From: Pseudomonas antarctica
Lineage (GTDB): Bacteria; Pseudomonadota; Gammaproteobacteria; Pseudomonadales; Pseudomonadaceae
Reading direction: 5' to 3'
Assembly: GCF_900624995.1 (NCBI RefSeq)
Contig: NZ_UYXQ01000014.1
Span: 1 to 64,000, forward strand
Length of the DNA: 64,000 bases
Below, one piece after another: positions 1-8,606 of the stretch (position 1 is the stretch's first letter; each line of letters opens with the position of its first letter). Below the pieces are notes generated by a model that was not told the origin of the DNA, searched no databases, and worked only from the letters and a program-made list of their open reading frames with translations. A program made the position numbers and the translations under genes.

Positions 1-1
1 C

Positions 2-1003
2 CCAACGTTGCTGGGTCTTGTCGACTGGGACCGGCCCGCGGCCCGGGGCCAGTCGGACAACTGCGTCGACGGTGGGCAGAACTGGGAGACCACGGAGCCG
101 GGGCGGCAGGCGTTATAGGCCATCTACCGTACTGGCCAGCGTTACGGCGTGGGCCACTTGGTGGATGTGTTGCTGGGTAAGGACAACGAAAAGGTGCGCA
201 GCTTCGGCCACGAAAAACTCTCGGTCTACGGCGTCGGCAAGGCCCGCGCCGAGGGCGAGTGGCGTTCATTGTTCCGGCAGATGGTCGCGCGCGGCTTGGT
301 GGACATCGACCTTGAAGGGTATGGCGGCCTGCGCCTGAACGACAGTTGCCGGCCATTGCTCAAGGGTGAAGTAAGCCTGCAGCTGCGTCGCGATCTCAAG
401 CCGCAGACCACCGCCAAAAGCAGCACCAGCCAGGCCAGCCAGTTGGTGCGCGGCGAAGAACGCGAGCAGTGGGAAGCTTTGCGCACCCTGCGCCGCAAAC
501 TGGCGCAGGAACACAGTGTGCCGCCTTACGTTATTTTCCCTGACTCCACGTTGCTGGAGATGCTGCGTGAGCAGCCGACCACCATGGCCGAAATGGGCCG
601 GGTCAGCGGTGTCGGCGCGCGCAAGCTGGAACGCTACGGGCAGGCCTTCCTCGAAGTGCTCGGCGGGCAGGCCGAAGCGCCGAAGGAAGTCGCCGATATT
701 CGCCACGAATTGATCAGCCTGGCACGCGCCGGCATGACCCCGATCCAGATCGCCGGCCAACTGCAATGCTCGGAAAAAAACGTCTACACCTTGCTGGCCG
801 AGTCCATTGGCAAGCAGCAGTTGTCGTTGGAGCAGGCCCTTGATTTGCCGGAAGATTTGCTCGGTGAAATCCAGGACGCGTTCCTTGACGGAGAAGGCGA
901 ATTGCCACCCGTTTCGGAGATCGCGTCGCTGTTTACCGGGCGTGTGCCAGAGGGGGTTTTGTACTGTGTGCGGGCCGCTTTGCAGTCTGAATTCGAAATT
1001 TAG
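2..1003 (+). pseudogene. recQ: ATP-dependent DNA helicase RecQ, 3' part, interrupted
   Basis: This is the C-terminal part of RecQ; the helicase core lies left of the window. The frame opening at base 2 gives the end of the zinc-binding region, then the RQC winged helix, an HRDC domain (about 540-660, 'PPYVIFPDSTLLEML') and a C-terminal extension. Two things are wrong near the edge. The zinc motif normally read as CGxCDNC appears here as RGQSDNC, so two cysteines are missing. A TAG stop at 116-118 replaces what is probably a serine codon (TCG) in '..RQAL-S-AIYRTGQRYGVG..'. From 119 on the frame is clean to the TAG at 1001-1003; a GTG at 149 could at most restart a fragment of 284 residues. Either the gene is decaying or the first 120 bases are poor sequence. 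Confidence 0.8.
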
Positions 1004-1077
1004 TGTGCCAATTGCGTCAATGTAACGAATCAGTACATAGCGGTGCTTGCCTCCTGGCATGGCTCATGCTTAGCTGA

Positions 1078-1088
1078 CTAATAATTAG
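1078..1088. promoter_or_regulatory. palindrome, possible MarR-family operator
   Basis: CTAATAATTAG is a perfect palindrome (5-bp arms around one base) 36 bases upstream of the MarR-type gene. Regulators of this family commonly bind short AT-rich palindromes in their own promoters, so autoregulation is plausible. This is inference from position and symmetry only. Confidence 0.35.
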
Positions 1089-1124
1089 CCACACTTTATT
1101 TTCAGTCTAAACCACGAGTTTTTT

Positions 1125-1559
1125 ATGCCTTTAACCGATCAACACCGCTTTGGCATGCAGTTGGCGCAAATGTCCCGAGGTTGGCGCGCCGAGCTGGACC
1201 GCCGTTTGGCGGGGCTGGGTTTGTCCCAGGCGCGTTGGCTGGTGCTGTTGCACTTGGCCCGTTTCACAGAAGCGCCCACCCAGCGTGAGCTGGCGCAAAG
1301 CGTCGGAGTAGAAGGGCCGACGCTGGCGCGTTTGCTCGACAGCCTCGAAGGCCAAGGCCTGGTGCAACGCCAGGCCGTGCTGGAAGACCGCCGCGCCAAG
1401 CGCATTTTGCTCTGCGACACCGCCCGCCCTTTAATCGAGCAGATCGAAACCATCGCTACGGCGTTGCGCCATGAGCTATTTGTGGGCGTGGATGAAGAAG
1501 ATTTGCGCGTGTGCATGCGTGTGCACGGGCATATCTTGGCGAATCTTGAAAAATCCTGA
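1125..1559 (+). CDS. MarR-family transcriptional regulator
   Basis: A 144-residue cytoplasmic DNA-binding protein with the standard MarR layout: a helical dimerisation N-terminus, then the winged helix-turn-helix at roughly residues 55-95 ('PTQRELAQSVGVEGPTLARL'), with the wing at 'LEDRRAKRILL', and a C-terminal dimerisation helix. Length is normal for the family. It stands alone between recQ and the convergent patatin gene, with a small palindrome just upstream that could be its own operator. The target genes and the ligand cannot be told from sequence. SlyA-like global regulators are the nearest subgroup by eye. Confidence 0.88.
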   Translation: MPLTDQHRFGMQLAQMSRGWRAELDRRLAGLGLSQARWLVLLHLARFTEAPTQRELAQSVGVEGPTLARLLDSLEGQGLVQRQAVLEDRRAKRILLCDTARPLIEQIETIATALRHELFVGVDEEDLRVCMRVHGHILANLEKS

Positions 1560-1584
1560 TCCTAAGTACACCAGAGATCAAAAT

Positions 1585-1605
1585 GTGGGAGAGGCTTGCT
1601 CCCAC
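1585..1605. terminator. REP-like hairpin between convergent genes
   Basis: GTGGGAG (1585-1591) pairs with CTCCCAC (1599-1605) around a 7-base loop. The motif is the core of the Pseudomonas REP sequence, shrunk to one short palindrome. It lies between two convergent genes and may act as a two-way terminator or mRNA end protector. Confidence 0.5.
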
Positions 1606-1625
1606 GTTGGGTTTTATGCCGAGCT

Positions 1626-3815
1626 TTAGAAGGTTTGGCCCAGGTTCAGGTACACCGCCTGCTGCTTATCATCATTGAACCCATAGCTGAAATTCAGCGG
1701 CCCCAGCGGCGTATCAAACCCGAGGAAAACACTCGCGGCGTTGATATATCCACTGTCGAATTGATTGTCGTTGTTCCACGCTCGGCCGCGTTCCACCGAG
1801 GCGCCCAGGTACAGCGGGAAATCCAGCGGCAGGTACGAGCGCGGCGTCAGGCGGCGGTAGTACACCGCGCGCATCAAGGCAATGTTCTGCCCCGAAATCG
1901 AATCTTCGCGAAAGCCCGACAGTTGCCGCGCACCGCCCAGCAGGAAGCTGGAAATCACCACGTCGGATTTATCCAGGGTGCGTCCGTAACGCCCGCCCAG
2001 TATCAGCGTGTCCGGGCCGTGGCTCATGGCCTTGTCCAGCTTGAACTCCCACTGGCGGTAGCGTTGGTCCGAGCCGAGGCCGGGTTCGAATTCGCGAAAG
2101 GCCAGGCCGATGTCTTCGCCGGTGTGGGGGAAGTACACGTTGTCCAGGGAGTCGAAGGAGTACTTGAGCTCATAGAAGCCCTCACTGAAGCTCACGCTCG
2201 GCAGGTCACGCTCGCCAATGCGCACGTCCGCCTTGCCCCAGGCTTCGCCGACGCCGAAGCGGATCTCGCCGCTGGTGCCGATCTGGCGCCCCACATTCAA
2301 GCCAAAACCGTAGCGCTCCAGGCGATACTCGGCGATAGGGTCGTTGTCCAGAACCAGGTCAACGTTCTGCGCTTGGGCACTGATATAGGGCGCTACGAAG
2401 TAGCGAGAGCCGACATCCAGCGGCTGGTAGAACTCGCTGTACAGCTCCTGTCTATCACCGATCTGCACCCGCGTCAGCCATTCGGCACCGAGGCGGTTGA
2501 TGCCGTTCATGCGGTAACTGGCGCCAAGGTTGAAGGCGCTGTCGCCGCGCATGTCATCCGACAGGTTCAAGCCCAGGCGTAAGTAATCGGTGCCGCTGCG
2601 CTTGCCGCGTGCGCTGATCACCAAGGTGTTGTCCTTGCCCTTTTTCACCACGCGGTATTGCACCTGCTCGAAGTAGTCCAGGCCGTACAGGGTGCCCATG
2701 TCAGTTTGCAGGCGGCCCAAGTTCAGCGGTTCGCCCAGGGTTTGGCGGATGTAGTAGCGGATCACGTCATCGCTGACTTTCGAATCGTTCTCCACCTTGA
2801 TCGAGGTGATCACCGGGGTGCGTTCGCCCGGTGTGCGCGCTTCGACCAGTTGCGGGTCTATCGGCTCGGCGGGGCGTAGATGCGCCAGGCGGACGTCGAG
2901 GGCACGGGTGGCGCGGTAGCCGGCGTCGATCATGTCTTTGGCGCGACCGAAGTCTGTCACGCCATAGGCGGCCAAGGGCGGTTGGATCAGCACATCCTTT
3001 GGGTGCAGGGCCTTGAGTTGTTCTTCAGAGTTGCGCCGGGTCATCAGGGTGATGGACTGGTTGAGTACGTCCACCACTGTGGCCAGTTGCTTGCGCGTGC
3101 GCAGCGGGGTGCCGATGTCGACCACGATGGCAATGTCGACGCCCATCTCGCGGGCCACATCCAGCGGGATGTTGTCGGTCATGCCGCCGTCTACCAGCAG
3201 TCGGCCGTCTATTTCCACTGGGGCGAACACCGCCGGGATCGACATGCTGGCGCGGATCACCTGGGGCAGGTGGCCTTTGTTGAACACTACTTTTTCGCCG
3301 GTGGTGATATCGGTGGCCACTGCGCGGAACGGGATCGGCAGCTTGTCGAAGTTACGCGTGTTACTGCTGTGGGCGAACATGCTTTCCAGCAGCAATGCCA
3401 GGTTCTGGCCCTGGATCACGCCGAGCGGCAGGCCGAGGCTGCCATCGTCGCGAAAGCTGAGCTTCTGTTTGACCAGGAAGTCGCGGTCATCCTGTTTGCG
3501 TCGGAACGGTACATCTTCCCGTGGCGGCGCGTCGGACAGCGCCTGTTTCCAATCAATATTCAGGGCGAGTTTTTCCAGCTCATCGATCTTGTAGCCCGAC
3601 GCGTACAGCCCGCCAATCACCGCGCCCATGCTGGTGCCGGCAATGGCATCGATCTGAATGCCTTGTTCCTCCAGCGCCTTGAGCACACCAATATGCGCCA
3701 GGCCACGCGCGGCACCCCCTGACAGCACCAGGCCGATTTTAGGGCGCGGTGTTTCAACGGCGTCGGCGAGCAGAGGGAGCAGGCACAGGAACAGACAGGA
3801 CAGCAGGCGGCGCAT
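1626..3815 (-). CDS. plpD: PlpD-like patatin phospholipase with POTRA and beta-barrel (type Vd secretion)
   Basis: A 729-residue secreted lipase fused to its own outer-membrane transporter. After a signal peptide (about residues 1-20) comes a patatin domain with the oxyanion loop 'SGGAARG' (32-38), the nucleophile motif GTSMG (Ser62) and the catalytic Asp of 'DGG' (Asp209), so the Ser-Asp dyad is complete. A POTRA-like segment follows (about 340-410, 'ITSIKVENDSKV'), then a 16-strand-type BamA-family barrel ending in Phe ('YLNLGQTF'). This order is that of P. aeruginosa PlpD, the model type Vd autotransporter. The frame is open 16 codons further upstream, but the ATG at 3815 is chosen because the signal peptide begins there. 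No partner gene is adjacent. Confidence 0.92.
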   Translation of the reverse strand: MRRLLSCLFLCLLPLLADAVETPRPKIGLVLSGGAARGLAHIGVLKALEEQGIQIDAIAGTSMGAVIGGLYASGYKIDELEKLALNIDWKQALSDAPPREDVPFRRKQDDRDFLVKQKLSFRDDGSLGLPLGVIQGQNLALLLESMFAHSSNTRNFDKLPIPFRAVATDITTGEKVVFNKGHLPQVIRASMSIPAVFAPVEIDGRLLVDGGMTDNIPLDVAREMGVDIAIVVDIGTPLRTRKQLATVVDVLNQSITLMTRRNSEEQLKALHPKDVLIQPPLAAYGVTDFGRAKDMIDAGYRATRALDVRLAHLRPAEPIDPQLVEARTPGERTPVITSIKVENDSKVSDDVIRYYIRQTLGEPLNLGRLQTDMGTLYGLDYFEQVQYRVVKKGKDNTLVISARGKRSGTDYLRLGLNLSDDMRGDSAFNLGASYRMNGINRLGAEWLTRVQIGDRQELYSEFYQPLDVGSRYFVAPYISAQAQNVDLVLDNDPIAEYRLERYGFGLNVGRQIGTSGEIRFGVGEAWGKADVRIGERDLPSVSFSEGFYELKYSFDSLDNVYFPHTGEDIGLAFREFEPGLGSDQRYRQWEFKLDKAMSHGPDTLILGGRYGRTLDKSDVVISSFLLGGARQLSGFREDSISGQNIALMRAVYYRRLTPRSYLPLDFPLYLGASVERGRAWNNDNQFDSGYINAASVFLGFDTPLGPLNFSYGFNDDKQQAVYLNLGQTF

Positions 3816-3899
3816 CACGAATCTCGGGGCTGGGCGATAAAGGCCGGTATTATAGCCACTCAAACCGCCGAGCCCGTCATATCAGGAACCTGTCAAATT

Positions 3900-4187
3900 A
3901 TGTCGCTGAGCAAACCCGAGATCGTCATCACCTATTGCACCCAGTGCCAATGGCTGTTGCGCGCCGCGTGGCTGGCCCAGGAGTTATTGAGTACGTTTGC
4001 CGACGACTTGGGCCGGGTGGCGCTGGAACCGGCCACCGGCGGCGCGTTTCGGATTACCTGCGATGGCGTGCAGATCTGGGAGCGCAAGGCCGACGGCGGC
4101 TTTCCGCAAGCCAAAGTGCTTAAACAGCGCGTGCGTGATCAGATCGACCCACAGCGGGATTTGGGCCATAACGACCTTAAAGCCTGA
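3900..4187 (+). CDS. SelT/SelW/SelH-family (Rdx-type) small protein
   Basis: A 95-residue cytosolic protein with a thioredoxin-like SelW fold: a first beta strand leading into a CxxC motif (Cys13-Thr-Gln-Cys16), then 'EPATGGAFRITCDG' and 'GGFPQAKVLKQRVRD', both typical of the Rdx family. The redox pair is Cys-Cys rather than Cys-Sec, as usual in bacteria. The biochemical substrate of the bacterial members is not established. It is divergent from the patatin gene (84-bp gap) and convergent with the DMT permease gene, so it is probably a single-gene unit. Confidence 0.85.
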   Translation: MSLSKPEIVITYCTQCQWLLRAAWLAQELLSTFADDLGRVALEPATGGAFRITCDGVQIWERKADGGFPQAKVLKQRVRDQIDPQRDLGHNDLKA

Positions 4188-4190
4188 ACA

Positions 4191-5075
4191 TCACGCCGTC
4201 GCCGCAGGCGCTTTGGCCTGGCTGGCGCTACCCATCAAGCCGGAGAGCACGATGGCGACGATGATCAGCGCGCCACCCAGCAACATGCGCAAGGTTGGGG
4301 TTTCGGCGAACAACAGCCAGGCCACGGTGATGCCGTAGACCGGCTCCATGGCAAACACCACCGAGGCGGTGCGCGCCTTGATTACCGCGAGGCTGGCGAC
4401 AAACAGGCTGTGGGCCAGGCCGGTGCAGAACACCCCCAAGAGGCCGATCCATAACCAGTCGATGGCGCGCACCTCTGCCAGCCCCGGCGCCGCCACTGGC
4501 AGCAGGCAGGCCGCCACTACCACGTTCTGGCACAGCGCAGCCTGCACCGCCGGGATCCGCCCGGAACTGGCGCGATTGTTGAGCGACAACAGCGAGAACA
4601 GTAGGCCTGAGGCAATGCCCCAGAGCAGGCCGCCCGTCGCTGCGCTGGCGAGGTCGAAGTCTGGCGTCACCAGTATCAGGCCGATGCTGACCAGCACCAC
4701 CAGCAGCACTTCATTGGCGCGAATGCGCTCGCGGAAGATCAGCCCTTCAAGGATCACGGTAAATGCCGGGAACGCAGTAAACCCCAGGGTGGCGACGGCG
4801 ACACCGGCGACTTTCACCGCAATAAAAAAGGTCACCCAATGCGCTGCCAGCAGTACGCCGCTGATCAACAGCCGGCGCCAGTCGCGCACCTCGAGTGTTT
4901 TCCAAGTGGTGTTGCTGGCGAATCGCGCGAATACCGCCAGGGCCACCACGGCAAAAGCGGCGCGGCCAAATACGATGATGGCGGGCGAGGCGGCCGCCAG
5001 CTTGCCGAATACGCCGGTGAGGCCAAACATCAATGCGCCGATGTGCAGGGCGCCGAGGGCTGAGCGGGGAGTCAT
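4191..5075 (-). CDS. DMT-superfamily permease (EamA domains)
   Basis: A 294-residue inner-membrane protein with about ten hydrophobic helices arranged as two EamA repeats (roughly 5-135 and 150-280). The conserved stretch 'GFTAFPAFTVILEGLIFRERI' ends the first repeat and 'FAMEPVYGITVAWLLFAETP' the matching point of the second. Families with this topology export metabolites or amino acids, but the substrate cannot be inferred here. It lies 108 bases downstream of the AraC-type gene in the same orientation and may be under its control. Confidence 0.85.
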   Translation of the reverse strand: MTPRSALGALHIGALMFGLTGVFGKLAAASPAIIVFGRAAFAVVALAVFARFASNTTWKTLEVRDWRRLLISGVLLAAHWVTFFIAVKVAGVAVATLGFTAFPAFTVILEGLIFRERIRANEVLLVVLVSIGLILVTPDFDLASAATGGLLWGIASGLLFSLLSLNNRASSGRIPAVQAALCQNVVVAACLLPVAAPGLAEVRAIDWLWIGLLGVFCTGLAHSLFVASLAVIKARTASVVFAMEPVYGITVAWLLFAETPTLRMLLGGALIIVAIVLSGLMGSASQAKAPAATA

Positions 5076-5183
5076 TGCGATCCTTGAACCAACGGGGTGA
5101 CAGAATCGCAGTCTAGAGGGTTGCAGGCGTAGGCGTCTGTCGCGCGGCTCGCGATTTTTATCGCGAGGCTCTTCTTACGCTGC

Positions 5184-5933
5184 TTACGATGAGCGCCGCA
5201 ATGCGCCGGGTGATGCGCCAAATTCGCGCAACATCGCAGCGGCAAACGCACTTTGTGAGCTGTAGCCTACGCGTTCGGCGATTTCACCGATGGGCAGCGA
5301 GGTTTCGCGCAGCATGCTCAAGGCCGTCTGCAGGCGACGGCTGCGGATGTAGTCCATCGGCGTATGCCCGCACTCGGTTATAAAGCGCGCATGCAAGCGC
5401 GCCACCGACAGGTCGGCGATGCGCGCAAGGTCTGCGACCTGCAATGGGTGCGCAACGTGCCGTTCGATGTGCGCATTAAACGCCGCATACGGCAGGCGCC
5501 GGCCCGGCACCGGTCGGGCGTGCGGGTGATTAAGGCTAGCCAGCAACAGCACCGCACCTTGCTGCACGATCAGCGGGTCATCCACCGGGCCTTGGGCCAG
5601 CCATTGCACCAGTTGGCTTTGCCGGGAATCCAGGGTCAGGCGCGCCGGTTGGTCGAGCAAGCGGCGGCTGGCGTCGGCGTGTTCGCCCAGCGATTGCAGT
5701 CCCCAGTGTTCGGTGGGCACATCCAGCACCAGGCACCGACTGCCATCGCGACTGCCGCAGGCATGGTGGGCAGAGAAGGGCAGCACCATCACGCTGCTTT
5801 CGCGTACCTGGCTGCCAAGGCCATCGACTTCCAAGTCCAGGTGCCCGGACAAACCGAACACCAGTTGTGCATGATCATGGCTGTGGGCGAGGGGTTCTTC
5901 GAGATAGTGGCGCAGCGTGAGGGTCGGGCTCAT
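5184..5933 (-). CDS. AraC-family transcriptional regulator
   Basis: A 249-residue regulator. The N-terminal half looks like a cupin sensor ('AHSHDHAQLVFGLSGHLDLEV', 'SVMVLPFSAHHACGS'). The C-terminal ~100 residues hold the two helix-turn-helix units of the AraC family: 'LQVADLARIADLSVARLHARF' and 'LPIGEIAERVGYSSQSAFAAA', ending in 'FGASPGALRR'. It is transcribed toward the DMT permease gene and divergently from the metallophosphoesterase gene. Control of the neighbouring exporter is the simplest reading, not demonstrated. Confidence 0.88.
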   Translation of the reverse strand: MSPTLTLRHYLEEPLAHSHDHAQLVFGLSGHLDLEVDGLGSQVRESSVMVLPFSAHHACGSRDGSRCLVLDVPTEHWGLQSLGEHADASRRLLDQPARLTLDSRQSQLVQWLAQGPVDDPLIVQQGAVLLLASLNHPHARPVPGRRLPYAAFNAHIERHVAHPLQVADLARIADLSVARLHARFITECGHTPMDYIRSRRLQTALSMLRETSLPIGEIAERVGYSSQSAFAAAMLREFGASPGALRRSS

Positions 5934-6085
5934 CGCGGTCTCCTGGGCGAGCAGGCTCCTGGCATCGTCGCGCCAGTCTACAACGCTTCAACGGCGCCAG
6001 GCGCTGTCATCGGATTGACGCACAGTTGTCATGGGCTATTAACCGCCCAGGCGCAAGCTCGCGAAAACACCGATGAGGGATGCCC

Positions 6086-6895
6086 ATGACCCGTGCCGAG
6101 TTCGCCAAGCCCAGCCGTAAACAATGGGTTCGTACCTTGTGGATTTCCGACGTGCACTTGGGCACGCGCGATTGCCAGGCCGAACACTTGTCGCAGTTCC
6201 TCAAGGGCTATCACGCCGATAAGGTGTATCTGGTCGGTGACATTATCGACGGCTGGAAAATGCGCGGCGGCATGTATTGGCCCCAGGCCCACACCAACGT
6301 GATCCGCCGCCTGCTGACCATGGCCAAGCGCGGCACCGAGGTGATCTACGTCACCGGCAATCACGACGAATTTCTACGGCGCTATTCCAAGCTGATCCTG
6401 GGCAATATCCAACTGGTTGACGAAGCCGTGCACGTCACCGCTGATGGTCGTCACCTGCTGGTGATCCACGGCGACCAGTTTGATGTGATCACCCGTTACC
6501 ACCGCTGGCTGGCGTTCCTCGGCGACTCGGCCTACGAGTTCACCCTTACGCTGAACCGCTGGCTCAACCACTGGCGTGCACGCTATGGCTATGGCTACTG
6601 GTCGTTGTCGGCGTACCTGAAGCACAAGGTAAAGACAGCGGTGAGTTTTATCAGCGATTTTGAAGAGGCAATCGCCCACGAAGTGACCAAGCGCCAGTTG
6701 CACGGTGTGGTCTGCGGGCATATTCACCACGCGGAGATTCGCAAAGTGGGCGAGGTGGATTACCTCAACTGCGGGGATTGGGTGGAGTCGTGCACGGCAT
6801 TGATCGAGCACTGGGATGGGCATATCGAGTTGTATCGGTTGGCAGATGCGCAAGCCAAAGAGGCGCAGTTGAAAGCCGAGATGGTCGCAGGCTAG
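6086..6895 (+). CDS. LpxH-like metallophosphoesterase
   Basis: A 269-residue calcineurin-type phosphoesterase often annotated as UDP-2,3-diacylglucosamine diphosphatase. The metal-binding blocks are all present in order: 'SDVHLG' (D-x-H), 'GDIIDGW' (GD), 'GNHDEF' (GNHD), 'VIHGDQFD' and 'CGHIHHAE' (GHxH). It is longer than the classical E. coli LpxH and belongs to the second Pseudomonas group, so a role in lipid A synthesis is less certain than the enzyme class. An ATG at 6080 lies directly against the Shine-Dalgarno sequence GAGGG (6075-6079); the ATG at 6086 has proper spacing and is preferred. Confidence 0.8.
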   Translation: MTRAEFAKPSRKQWVRTLWISDVHLGTRDCQAEHLSQFLKGYHADKVYLVGDIIDGWKMRGGMYWPQAHTNVIRRLLTMAKRGTEVIYVTGNHDEFLRRYSKLILGNIQLVDEAVHVTADGRHLLVIHGDQFDVITRYHRWLAFLGDSAYEFTLTLNRWLNHWRARYGYGYWSLSAYLKHKVKTAVSFISDFEEAIAHEVTKRQLHGVVCGHIHHAEIRKVGEVDYLNCGDWVESCTALIEHWDGHIELYRLADAQAKEAQLKAEMVAG

Positions 6896-6913
6896 CCGCC
6901 AACACACTCCAAA

Positions 6914-6941
6914 TGTGGGAGCTGGCAAACCAGCTCCCACA
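6914..6941. terminator. REP-like hairpin between convergent genes
   Basis: TGTGGGAGCTG (6914-6924) pairs perfectly with CAGCTCCCACA (6931-6941) around a 6-base loop. It sits between the converging phosphoesterase and phhC genes and can serve both as a terminator. The stem sequence is a REP core. Confidence 0.6.
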
Positions 6942-6957
6942 GTTTGATTCGGTTTCT

Positions 6958-8151
6958 TCAGTTGCAGACGTCAGCGATGGCTTGGGCCAACAGCGTCAAG
7001 CGCGTGGCATCAATGCCAGCCACGTTAGCCCGCCCCGAACTGACCATGTAGACGCTGTGCTTCTCGCGCAGTTGCTTGACCTGCTCGGCACTCAGGCCGG
7101 TATAGGAAAACATCCCGCGCTGCGCACCGATATGTGCAAAGCGTTCGGCTAACCCGTGTGGCGCCAACGCCTCCACCAGCCCCGAGCGCAGCTGCGCAAT
7201 CCGCGAGCGCATGGCCTCCACTTCGCCGCTCCAGCGTTGTTTCAGCTCGGCGTCACCGAGGATAGTCGCGACCACCGCTGCACCATGATCCGGCGGCGTC
7301 GACCACAGGTTGCGCGCCGTATTGGCAAGTTGGCTGCGCACATCGATGAGCTTCTCGGCATCCGCCGCGCACACGATCAACGCACCGACACGATCGCTGT
7401 AAAGGCCGAAATTTTTTGAGCAGGAGCTGGTGATCAGTACTTCCGGCAGTTCGGCTGCGAACAGCCGCACTGCCCAGGCGTCCTGCTCCAGGCCGTCGCC
7501 AAAGCCTTGGTAGGCGAAGTCGATCAGCGGCAGCAGTTGGCGCTCGCGCACGATCTGCAGCACGTGGCGCCAGTCGTCCTGGGACAGGTCAAAACCGGTC
7601 GGGTTGTGGCAGCACGCATGCAGCAACACCACGTCGCCCTTGGGCACGCTGGCGAGTGTTGCCAGCATCGCGGCCACATCCAGGCGGTTATCAGCACCCA
7701 CGTAGGGGTAGTGACTGACCGTGAGCCCTGCCTTGGCGAAGAGGGTTTCGTGGATCGGCCAGGTTGGGTTGCTCAGCCACACGCCACGGCCGGGCAGGTT
7801 GTGGGCGATAAAGTCGGCGCTCAGGCGCAGGGCGCCGGTGCCGCCTGGGGTTTGGGTGGCGCCGGCACGGCGGTCGCGGATCAACGCTGAATCGGCGCCG
7901 AGTACCAGCTCGCTGATCAGCGTACCGAAGGCCGCATTGCCGTGGCCGCCGATGTAGGTCTTGGTGGTCTGTGTGTCCACCAGGCGTTGCTCGGCCAGCT
8001 TCACCGAATGCGGAATCGGCGTCAGGCCTTGGTTGTCCTTATAGACGCCCACCCCCAGGTCGAACTTGTTCGGGTTGCTGTCCTGGGCGTACAGGTCCAT
8101 CAGCCCGAGGATCGGGTCGCCGGGCACGCGGCCAATCGCGTCGAAATGCAT
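6958..8151 (-). CDS. phhC: aromatic amino acid aminotransferase PhhC
   Basis: A 397-residue class I pyridoxal-phosphate aminotransferase of the TyrB/AspC group, expected to interconvert tyrosine or phenylalanine and their 2-oxo acids. Seen directly: 'GGTGALRLSADF', the 'NPTWPIHE' segment, 'HACCHNPTGFDLS' (cofactor and substrate binding), 'DFAYQGFG' and the Schiff-base lysine in 'SSCSKNFGLYSDRVG'. The frame extends 39 codons upstream, but the start is the ATG at 8151, where the family begins ('[17 protein letters not shown]') and where it overlaps the phhB stop as TAATG. That coupling places it in the phhABC operon. Confidence 0.92.
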   Translation of the reverse strand: MHFDAIGRVPGDPILGLMDLYAQDSNPNKFDLGVGVYKDNQGLTPIPHSVKLAEQRLVDTQTTKTYIGGHGNAAFGTLISELVLGADSALIRDRRAGATQTPGGTGALRLSADFIAHNLPGRGVWLSNPTWPIHETLFAKAGLTVSHYPYVGADNRLDVAAMLATLASVPKGDVVLLHACCHNPTGFDLSQDDWRHVLQIVRERQLLPLIDFAYQGFGDGLEQDAWAVRLFAAELPEVLITSSCSKNFGLYSDRVGALIVCAADAEKLIDVRSQLANTARNLWSTPPDHGAAVVATILGDAELKQRWSGEVEAMRSRIAQLRSGLVEALAPHGLAERFAHIGAQRGMFSYTGLSAEQVKQLREKHSVYMVSSGRANVAGIDATRLTLLAQAIADVCN

Positions 8152-8507
8152 TACTTGCGGCCCTCGGCGTCCTTGGCCACTTCGTCGGTGCGCGCGGCCA
8201 TGATGAAGTCGTTGCGGTGCAGGCCTTTGATCGAGTGGCTCCACCAAGTCACGGTGACTTTGCCCCATTCGGTGAGCAGGCCTGGGTGATGGCCTTCGGC
8301 TTCGGAGATTTCACCCATGGCGTTGGTAAAGGCCAAGGCGAATTTGAAATTCTTGAACAGGAAAACCTTTTCCAGCTGCATCACGCCGTCGCGTACTTCG
8401 ATGTTCCAGTCCGGAATCTGCTTGATCAGTACCGGTAGCTCTTCGTCGCTGACTTGCGGGGCGTCGGCGCGGCAGGCTTCGCAATGGGCTTGGTTCAAGG
8501 TGGTCAT
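8151..8507 (-). CDS. phhB: pterin-4a-carbinolamine dehydratase PhhB
   Basis: A 118-residue enzyme that dehydrates 4a-hydroxytetrahydropterin so that the pterin cofactor of phenylalanine hydroxylase can be recycled. The family signature is visible: '[28 protein letters not shown]' contains the [E/D]xxxHHP catalytic motif, followed by '[18 protein letters not shown]'. The N-terminal '[16 protein letters not shown]' is usual in Pseudomonas. It lies 99 bases after phhA and overlaps phhC by one base, so the three are one operon. Confidence 0.95.
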   Translation of the reverse strand: MTTLNQAHCEACRADAPQVSDEELPVLIKQIPDWNIEVRDGVMQLEKVFLFKNFKFALAFTNAMGEISEAEGHHPGLLTEWGKVTVTWWSHSIKGLHRNDFIMAARTDEVAKDAEGRK

Positions 8508-8567
8508 GTGGGGTGTCCTGAATTCGAATGATTGAAGATCAGTGGGCGTTACCCTAAAGCAACGCGC

Positions 8568-8592
8568 GGCCAGGGAACAGACTCACCTGGCC
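8568..8592. other. hairpin in the phhA-phhB spacer
   Basis: GGCCAGG (8568-8574) pairs with CCTGGCC (8586-8592) around 11 bases. No T-run follows on the transcribed strand, so it looks like an mRNA processing or stability element rather than a terminator. It may set the PhhA:PhhB ratio. Confidence 0.3.
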
Positions 8593-8606
8593 TCAAATCG
8601 TAAGTG

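Noticed and set aside
1596-2582. 328-codon plus-strand frame opposite the patatin gene
   Set aside because: The patatin-POTRA-barrel reading on the minus strand is unambiguous; the plus frame is compositional.
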